Shown here piece by piece: positions 8,401 to 10,915 of a DNA stretch of 10,915 nt (within the stretch, counting starts at the first letter, position 1; every line of letters starts with the position of its first letter). The DNA is from JBAZTO01 sp041661865 (GTDB lineage: Bacteria; Planctomycetota; Phycisphaerae; SM23-33). The translations under genes were made by a program, and so were the position numbers. Below the pieces are notes generated by a model. That model had not been told where the DNA came from. It worked only from the letters and a program-made list of their open reading frames with translations, and did not search any database. The DNA lies in contig JBAZTO010000079.1 in NCBI GenBank assembly GCA_041661865.1, positions 1 to 10,915 on the forward strand. The letters are read 5' to 3'.

Positions 8401-8512
8401 GGCGATCCAGCGTCAGATTGAAGCTACCGACGCCGAAATTGACCGGCTGGTATATGACCTGTACGGCCTGACGGCCGAAGAAATCGCAATCGTCGAGGGG
8501 GCATCGTCATGA
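5438..8512 (+). CDS. Type IIG restriction-modification enzyme (nuclease, N6-adenine methyltransferase and specificity in one chain)
   Basis: A 1024-residue single-chain enzyme that should both methylate adenine in a specific DNA site and cut unmethylated DNA near it. Residues about 25-110 form an HsdR-N-like PD-(D/E)xK nuclease: PD at 80-81, then EAK at 95-97 (KFYTEAKK). A helical connector with VVFLRMAEDRGLEP and LGTVYERFLG leads into the methyltransferase. This has VYYTP at about 369-373, motif I LDMACGSGSFLLGAY from 426, an acidic GVDIDP loop, and motif IV NPPY at 585-588. The C-terminal part (about 755-990, with FGIKTGLNEAFIID and HPFLMGKDVRRY) is a TaqI-type target recognition domain, followed by a helical tail. 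No helicase motifs are present, so it is not type I or ISP. Residues 399-420 are encoded by an inserted palindromic repeat. The start has GGGGG at 5427-5431 six bases upstream, a weak ribosome-binding site. The HEPN gene overlaps its stop. Codon usage changes after about 7195. The recognition sequence cannot be read from this. Confidence 0.9.
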   Translation: MSKTFEQGKDEVAALCEYFAKNQAAFCAPGRKEAHVRQDLIDPFFRALGWDVGNAARVAPQYCEVIVEDSLDIEGQQKAPDYTFRVGTLPKFYTEAKKCGVNIFADPAPAYQLRRYGWSAKVALSILTDFEETGVYDCTTRPRPGDKASHARILYYRFDEYPDRWRELWDIFSHEAVWTGAFDQYAAAKRKRGTSEVDVEFLKELEGWRDQLARNLALRNPKLSGDELNRAVQLTIDRVVFLRMAEDRGLEPCEQLLTLCRQEDIYDGYMKLCRKADDKYNSGLFHFQKEADVGEAPDNITPRLTVDDKVFKPILQSLYFAHGSPYEFKVLPVEILGTVYERFLGKVIRLTPGHQAKIEEKPEVRKAGGVYYTPAYIVNYIVHQTVGRQIDGKSPAQLCGGTGVSPVNVNVRHRRDACGTKPFRVLDMACGSGSFLLGAYQCLLDHCLKWYIDNGPEGFPKAVCAARAGDWRLTIAEKKRILLAHIFGVDIDPQAVEVSKLSLLLKVLEGESAETVGNTMRLFHERALPNLSDNIKCGNSLIGPDYFTGRLIPDAEEFARVNAFDWKRGFPDAMKAGGFDCVIGNPPYIRMEGFTGVKDYLRSHYSAHEERADFYTYFIEKALRLLSKSGLLGMIVSNKFAVAKYGEPLRRTIEQSAEVLEIADFAGASVFRGATVRTLVLVMKPRTGRTHDRIRYAPVPRPADFQQIEAGVLPVVEYVKKSQTFLGARQVSTSPWQLIPAAQSDFLQRLSRRFPALSDTFKWRPLFGIKTGLNEAFIIDDATRRDILRDDPNAKNVIHPFLMGKDVRRYFVRDERRYVIYLHPNKRISSFAGIKKHLDAFRDALVSRATGQEWFELQQPAVALLPILEKPKIVYPIIAPEPRFALDTDGFLVNDKCFVLPTDSLFLLGILNSSLSRMFFGATCARLEGGDDCYYEFRAQFVERFPMPTADLKGTPGRAIHDGMVDLVSAMSSMHKQLASAKSETQRGAIQRQIEATDAEIDRLVYDLYGLTAEEIAIVEGASS
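6632..6697 (+). repeat. In-frame palindromic repeat inside the methyltransferase domain
   Basis: Two hairpins, CACAGGCG/CGCCTGTG (6640-6658, loop TCT) and CCACAGGCG/CGCCTGTGG (6673-6693, loop GGA), are inverted copies of one unit bounded by TGGT near 6634 and ACCA at 6695-6698. TGTGGT also occurs as a direct repeat at both edges (6632-6637 and 6689-6694). The block is about 66 bases, a multiple of three, and adds about 22 residues (including TGVSPVNV and HRRDACGT). These sit between SPAQL and KPFRVLD, just before motif I. It is the same repeat type as the intergenic cruciform at 2533-2648. Confidence 0.85.
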
Positions 8513-9342
8513 CTACAACCAGAAACACGGCCGAGTATCTGGCAGACCTGGAACAATGGCAGGCGTACAGTCATCCCAAACTTGCCAATTCCAAACTGGA
8601 AGAACTCTTGCAGGTGCCTTTTATCGAGCGATACAAGAGCCTTCACAGCGACTTCTGGTGGCGCATAATCCGCGTTCATGGTACGCTTGTCACGCTCGAC
8701 CAACTCATTCAGTTCCCATTCGAAAGCATCTATGCCCCTAACGAAATGGAGTTCTGGCGGCTGGTATTCGAGAACTTTGTCGATATCACCGTCTTGCTGT
8801 TGCACGGCCTGACGATTGATACGGAATGCAAGGCCCACACCCTACAGTCATTCAAGAAGGAGATCATCGAGGACAAGTGGCTGCGCTCGGACAAGTTCGA
8901 ATTGTTCAGGCAGACTTTGCGCGAGCGGAAGTTTGGTAAACGTGTCAAATCCATCAAGAAATGTGTGACAGAGATGCGCAATAATTACATTGCTCACCGA
9001 TCAAAGGACGAGCAAAGCGGGCTCCCGAAGGAGGGACTGGCTGGCGTCACCCTTGAAGAACTCTGGGTTTTGTTCGATGAAGTGCATTCCCTTTTCGGAG
9101 CGCTTTCGTTTGGATCGGCATATGTCACGCTCGCCGGCGACCTGATGCCGAGCACGGTGGGTGGGGAGCCGACGCGGACCTGCCTTGATGGGCTTCTTGA
9201 TGCAGTCCTCCGCGACAGCCTTTTCGTGAACGAGCCGGAACGAAAGGAAAAATTGTGGCCGGGACGCCGCAAGCATAGGAAGCCCGAATCGCTCCGGGTC
9301 ATGAACGAACTCCGTAAACGAATAGGGCTGCCGGAAGCGTAA
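8509..9342 (+). CDS. HEPN-like protein, possible ribonuclease toxin or abortive-infection factor
   Basis: A 277-residue, largely helical, soluble protein. The segment VTEMRNNYIAHRSKDE holds R157-N158...H163, an RN-x4-H arrangement matching the RX4-6H active-site motif of HEPN-superfamily ribonucleases, which also prefer Asn, Asp or His after the Arg. The helix before it (FENFVDITVLLLHGLTID, about 87-104) and the one after (TLEELWVLFDEVHSLFGAL) fit the AbiU2-like HEPN layout, where IAHR closes the catalytic helix. The C-terminal 60 residues are basic (KLWPGRRKHRK). Its ATG overlaps the TGA of the restriction gene as ATGA, with GAGGGG 8 bases upstream, so the two are almost certainly translated from one message. 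HEPN proteins often travel with restriction systems. Whether it acts as an RNase, an antitoxin-controlled toxin, or a structural partner is inference. The family call is moderate; the gene itself is nearly certain. Confidence 0.75.
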   Translation: MTTTRNTAEYLADLEQWQAYSHPKLANSKLEELLQVPFIERYKSLHSDFWWRIIRVHGTLVTLDQLIQFPFESIYAPNEMEFWRLVFENFVDITVLLLHGLTIDTECKAHTLQSFKKEIIEDKWLRSDKFELFRQTLRERKFGKRVKSIKKCVTEMRNNYIAHRSKDEQSGLPKEGLAGVTLEELWVLFDEVHSLFGALSFGSAYVTLAGDLMPSTVGGEPTRTCLDGLLDAVLRDSLFVNEPERKEKLWPGRRKHRKPESLRVMNELRKRIGLPEA

Positions 9343-9349
9343 GTAGCGC

Positions 9350-9431
9350 GTAGGGCGTGCAACTCGGCCCGGAATACGGGAATACCGGAAACCGGCACAT
9401 CGCGTAGGCGCGTAGCGGAATGAAGCCCCGC
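9350..9431 (+). repeat. Dispersed palindromic repeat, copy B (split)
   Basis: GTAGGGCGTGCAACT at 9350-9364 is identical to the first 15 bases of copy A (read on its - strand). GCGGAATGAAGCCCCGC at 9415-9431 matches 16 of 17 bases in copy C (10584-10600). The 50 bases between them (with ACCGGAAACCGG-like and GCGCGTAG motifs) replace the simple palindrome centre found in A and C. It begins 8 bases after the HEPN stop codon. No gene is supported in 9343-9489. Confidence 0.65.
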
Positions 9432-9455
9432 ACGGCTGCAAACACCGCAGCCGTG
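9431..9455. terminator. Hairpin between convergent operons, possible bidirectional terminator
   Basis: CACGGCTGC (9431-9439) and GCAGCCGTG (9447-9455) form a perfect 9-base stem with a 7-base loop AAACACC. It lies 89 bases after the HEPN stop and 35 bases after the end of the opposing membrane-protein gene. No T run follows on either strand, so it may instead be part of the repeat that ends at 9431. Confidence 0.4.
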
Positions 9456-9489
9456 GCACCTAATCCATCGTTTGATGAGCGACAGAGCC

Positions 9490-9780
9490 CTACTCCTTGC
9501 GGACCAGGCGCGTGCGGCTTTGGGAGCCGCCGCCCCAGACGCCCAGATCAACCAGCACGGCCAGCACCACCAGCACCAGCCACCCGCCGCTGACAGTGCC
9601 GTGATTGTTGAGCATGGCCGCCATGTAGGCCATCGTGGTATAGGGCATGAAGATAAAGCCCAGCAGCGGCCAGAGGACGGTCAGATACGCCGCCGAGAAC
9701 CAGTTCGTCAGGATCCAGATCAGGAACAGCACCACCCGGGGCCCGAACATGAACAACGCGGCGACAAGGCAGCATGGCAT
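9490..9780 (-). CDS. Small membrane protein of unknown function, three helices
   Basis: A 96-residue protein with three hydrophobic segments: about 3-22 (LVAALFMFGPRVVLFLIWIL), about 26-53, and about 61-80 (WLVLVVLAVLVDLG), followed by a short charged C-tail. The pattern GPRVVL...W...WPLLGFIFMPYTTMAY...GGW...DLGVWGGG reminds me of a small conserved membrane-protein family found in several phyla, with no function known to me. The ATG at 9780 is preferred over the in-frame GTG at 9801 because GGGAG lies 8 bases upstream of it. It lies 109 bases downstream of the other membrane gene on the same strand and may be its operon partner. Confidence 0.75.
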   Translation of the reverse strand: MPCCLVAALFMFGPRVVLFLIWILTNWFSAAYLTVLWPLLGFIFMPYTTMAYMAAMLNNHGTVSGGWLVLVVLAVLVDLGVWGGGSQSRTRLVRKE

Positions 9781-9825
9781 GGAAAGTCTCCCTTTTTGCA
9801 CATTCTAGCCGGCGCCGTTTCTTCT

Positions 9826-9882
9826 CTACGACCTACGAACTACGAACTTTCTTCCGTTTTTGCTGTTCCTACGACCTACGAC
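9826..9882. repeat. Heptamer repeats CTACGAM in the spacer between the two membrane genes
   Basis: Three head-to-tail heptamers (CTACGAC, CTACGAA, CTACGAA) lie at 9826-9846 and two (CTACGAC twice) at 9869-9882. Each cluster is followed by CTTTC. On the coding strand of the membrane genes they read GTCGTAG or TTCGTAG. They lie between the stop of the upstream gene (9890) and the start of the downstream one (9780). They may be simple sequence repeats or iterated protein-binding sites. Confidence 0.65.
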
Positions 9883-9889
9883 CTTTCCT

Positions 9890-10462
9890 CTAACGGTAGA
9901 TATTGGTTCGCAGGCCGTCGCGGAGGCTGGGGCCGCGGCGGTTGACGCGGGCGCGTTCGACCAGCAGCAGGACCAGGAAGGTCACCCAGATCAGGATGGC
10001 CAGCACAGCCAGGATCGGCAGGGAGATGCCGCTGAGTTTTTCCCAACTGATGATGGTGGCCGCCGGGACGCTGCGCGCGGCGACGGGCTGATACGGCAGA
10101 TGCACCGCCCAGGCCACCAGCACCCCGCCCAGGGCCGCGACGGTCGCCTGGCACAGGCCCGACATCCAGGCCCAGGAGATGCTGAACTTCTGGCGGCTGG
10201 CGTAGATGATCAGGAACATGCTGACCACCAGCCACAGGATGCCCACCAGGTCGATGGCCACGCCGGCGTCCACGAACACGATGCGGACGATTCGCGTGGC
10301 GGGCGGGAAGTTGGGGTCGAAGGCGGCCGAGAAGCTGACCATGTCGGCGACCAGCCCTCGCGTGGCCCAGGCCACCAATACCCAGACCAGGTAGGCGATG
10401 CCGGTGAAGGCCAGGGCCAACCCGACGTCCAAACGCGTTGTGCGGCGAACATGACCTAGCAT
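9890..10462 (-). CDS. Membrane protein of unknown function, four helices
   Basis: A 190-residue integral membrane protein. Predicted helices lie at about 11-32 (DVGLALAFTGIAYLVWVLVAWA), about 61-86 (FVDAGVAIDLVGILWLVVSMFLIIYA), about 93-120 (SWAWMSGLCQATVAALGGVLVAW) and about 149-170 (LPILAVLAILIWVTFLVLLL). The C-tail is basic (RARVNRRGPSLRDGLR). I do not recognise the family. The frame is open to 10573, but the first 37 residues of that longer version look non-coding and include the promoter, so I start at the ATG at 10462. There is no spaced ribosome-binding site (GGGG ends one base before the ATG), which fits a leaderless message. The downstream 96-residue membrane gene may belong to the same unit. 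Confidence 0.75.
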   Translation of the reverse strand: MLGHVRRTTRLDVGLALAFTGIAYLVWVLVAWATRGLVADMVSFSAAFDPNFPPATRIVRIVFVDAGVAIDLVGILWLVVSMFLIIYASRQKFSISWAWMSGLCQATVAALGGVLVAWAVHLPYQPVAARSVPAATIISWEKLSGISLPILAVLAILIWVTFLVLLLVERARVNRRGPSLRDGLRTNIYR

Positions 10463-10468
10463 GCCCCT

Positions 10469-10497
10469 ATTACACCACCGCGACGGCCCGCGGTCAA
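10469..10497 (-). promoter_or_regulatory. Near-consensus promoter of the four-helix membrane protein gene
   Basis: On the - strand, TTGACC (10497-10492) and TGTAAT (10474-10469) are separated by exactly 17 bases. Each matches the sigma-70 consensus at 5 of 6 positions. The expected start, about 7 bases past the -10, falls on or next to the A of the ATG at 10462. The transcript would have no 5' leader, consistent with the missing spaced ribosome-binding site. Confidence 0.65.
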
Positions 10498-10560
10498 TCT
10501 CGCCTGTCGCGGAATCGGATGAACACGCAGCCGCCTTGACCGGCGGGAACGGGCCAGTTG

Positions 10561-10622
10561 GTAGAGCGTGCAACTTGTTGCACGCGGAATGCAGCCCCGC
10601 GTGGCGGAGTTCCTACTCCGCC
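10561..10622 (+). repeat. Dispersed palindromic repeat, copy C, plus adjoining hairpin
   Basis: GCGTGCAAC (10566-10574) pairs with GTTGCACGC (10577-10585); the 28-base unit 10561-10588 matches copy A at 26 positions. It runs on through GCGGAATGCAGCCCCGC (10584-10600), shared with copy B. A perfect hairpin GGCGGAGT/ACTCCGCC follows (10603-10610 with 10615-10622, loop TCCT). A small CCGCG/CGCGG hairpin comes next (10621-10635). Confidence 0.75.
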
Positions 10623-10666
10623 GCGATAACCGCGGGGCGCACCGGAAAAAGTGGCGGTTGTCTGTT

Positions 10667-10718
10667 AAGCCCCCGCCGGGGGATTGTCTCAATTATCCCC
10701 CTGCAATGCAGGGGGCTT
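10667..10718. repeat. 52-base palindromic element with two alternative folds
   Basis: AAGCCCCC (10667-10674) pairs with GGGGGCTT (10711-10718), and GGGGGAT (10678-10684) pairs with ATCCCCC (10695-10701), giving one long hairpin. Alternatively, CCCCC-GCC-GGGGG (10670-10682) and CCCCCTGCA/TGCAGGGGG (10697-10715) form two separate hairpins. All arms are exact. No gene overlaps it. Confidence 0.75.
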
Positions 10719-10738
10719 CAACCAACCTCGCCGGGTGG

Positions 10739-10763
10739 CGTGGTCGCGGCGTTTGCGACCACG
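10739..10763 (+). repeat. Perfect 9-base-pair hairpin
   Basis: CGTGGTCGC (10739-10747) pairs with GCGACCACG (10755-10763) around the loop GGCGTTT. It is followed by ATTGAGC and then GTGCG at 10771. No T run follows, so it is not an ordinary intrinsic terminator. Its position just before the structured stretch that ends the window may matter. Confidence 0.7.
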
Positions 10764-10770
10764 ATTGAGC

Positions 10771-10915
10771 GTGCGGAAAATGGGTTCATCCCCGGACATA
10801 TTGAGGTCCGCAGGACCGCTTAGAACTTAGCCGGGGGCCGTGAGGCCCCGGAAAGCGCCCTGTTAGTCGCTCAAGCCCCGGCAGATACCATGTAGCAAGA
10901 GAAGCCAGTCTCGGC
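10771..10915 (+). ncRNA. Candidate structured RNA, cut by the window edge
   Basis: No reading frame here looks coding, yet the stretch is packed with small exact helices joined by purine-rich linkers: GGG-TTCAT-CCC (10782-10792), GGTCC-GCA-GGACC (10805-10817), CCGGGGGCC with GGCCCCGG (10831-10851, one bulge) and GAGA/TCTC near the end. The phrase CGCTCAAGCCCCGGC follows and is unpaired in this simple model. The general look (GGGTTCATCCC early, AAGCCCCGG later) recalls HEARO/omega RNAs that lie directly upstream of iscB genes. A GTGCG start after a hairpin also suits a group II intron. Both are from memory and depend on sequence beyond the window. The strand is a guess that follows from these models. 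Confidence 0.35.

Noticed and set aside
5100..9480. The tRNA-Arg gene as attachment site of an integrated island holding the defence module
   Set aside because: I found no second copy of the tRNA 3' end downstream of the module (only a 7-base CCTGTCG match near 10503), and no integrase gene is present in the window.
9781..9801. GTG start adding seven residues to the 96-residue membrane protein
   Set aside because: The ribosome-binding site GGGAG lies inside this segment and points to the ATG at 9780.
9826..9882. Heptamer clusters as a CRISPR array
   Set aside because: The units are 7 bases, abut directly without spacers, and no cas gene is nearby.
9472..9945. A + strand 157-codon frame across the small membrane gene
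   Set aside because: Its product is Gln/His/Pro-rich low complexity, and the opposite strand gives a clear three-helix membrane protein with a ribosome-binding site.
10461..10823. A + strand 120-codon frame through the hairpin region
   Set aside because: It runs through several palindromic repeats, has no ribosome-binding site and no recognisable domain.

Overview
The window is GC-rich (hand counts of sample 60-base blocks in the housekeeping-like parts give about 60-65%). It reads as a piece of a free-living bacterial chromosome, most likely a planctomycete or close relative of the PVC group. That assignment is inference. It rests on the long secreted polysaccharide lyase with a repeat-rich beta-solenoid N-terminus, the abundant short palindromic repeats between and inside genes, and several gene types that look orphaned from their usual operons. 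No marker gene proves it.

Layout on the + strand: a secreted family-1-type pectate lyase (178-2409) with its own terminator; a gene-poor spacer holding a 116-base cruciform repeat and a short tandem repeat; a sodium/amino-acid symporter of the DAACS (GltP/SstT-like) family (2826-4178), followed 29 bases later by a lipoprotein-like L,D-transpeptidase (4208-5005); then a tRNA-Arg(CCG) (5100-5173) with a recognisable sigma-70-type promoter.

Next comes a two-gene defence module. It consists of a 1024-residue type IIG (R-M-S in one chain) restriction-modification enzyme (5438-8512) and, overlapping it by ATGA, a 277-residue protein carrying a HEPN-type RNxxxxH motif (8509-9342). The restriction enzyme has a PD-ExK-type nuclease at its N-terminus, an N6-adenine methyltransferase core and a TaqI-like recognition domain. 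About 22 codons just before methyltransferase motif I are an in-frame palindromic repeat. From just after the NPPY motif, base composition drops sharply and stays lower through the HEPN gene.

On the - strand, two small membrane-protein genes of unknown function (10462-9890, then 9780-9490) converge on the defence module. The first has a near-consensus promoter whose predicted start point falls on the ATG, so it is probably leaderless. A hairpin at 9431-9455 lies between the convergent units.

The last 450 bases hold no gene but are dense with hairpins and palindromic repeats. The final roughly 145 bases look like the 5' part of a structured RNA that runs off the window; an IscB-type omega RNA (HEARO) or a group II intron start are the two ideas worth testing. 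A dispersed palindromic repeat occurs at 5271-5298, 9350-9364 (partial) and 10561-10588; the first two copies bracket the defence module in opposite orientation.
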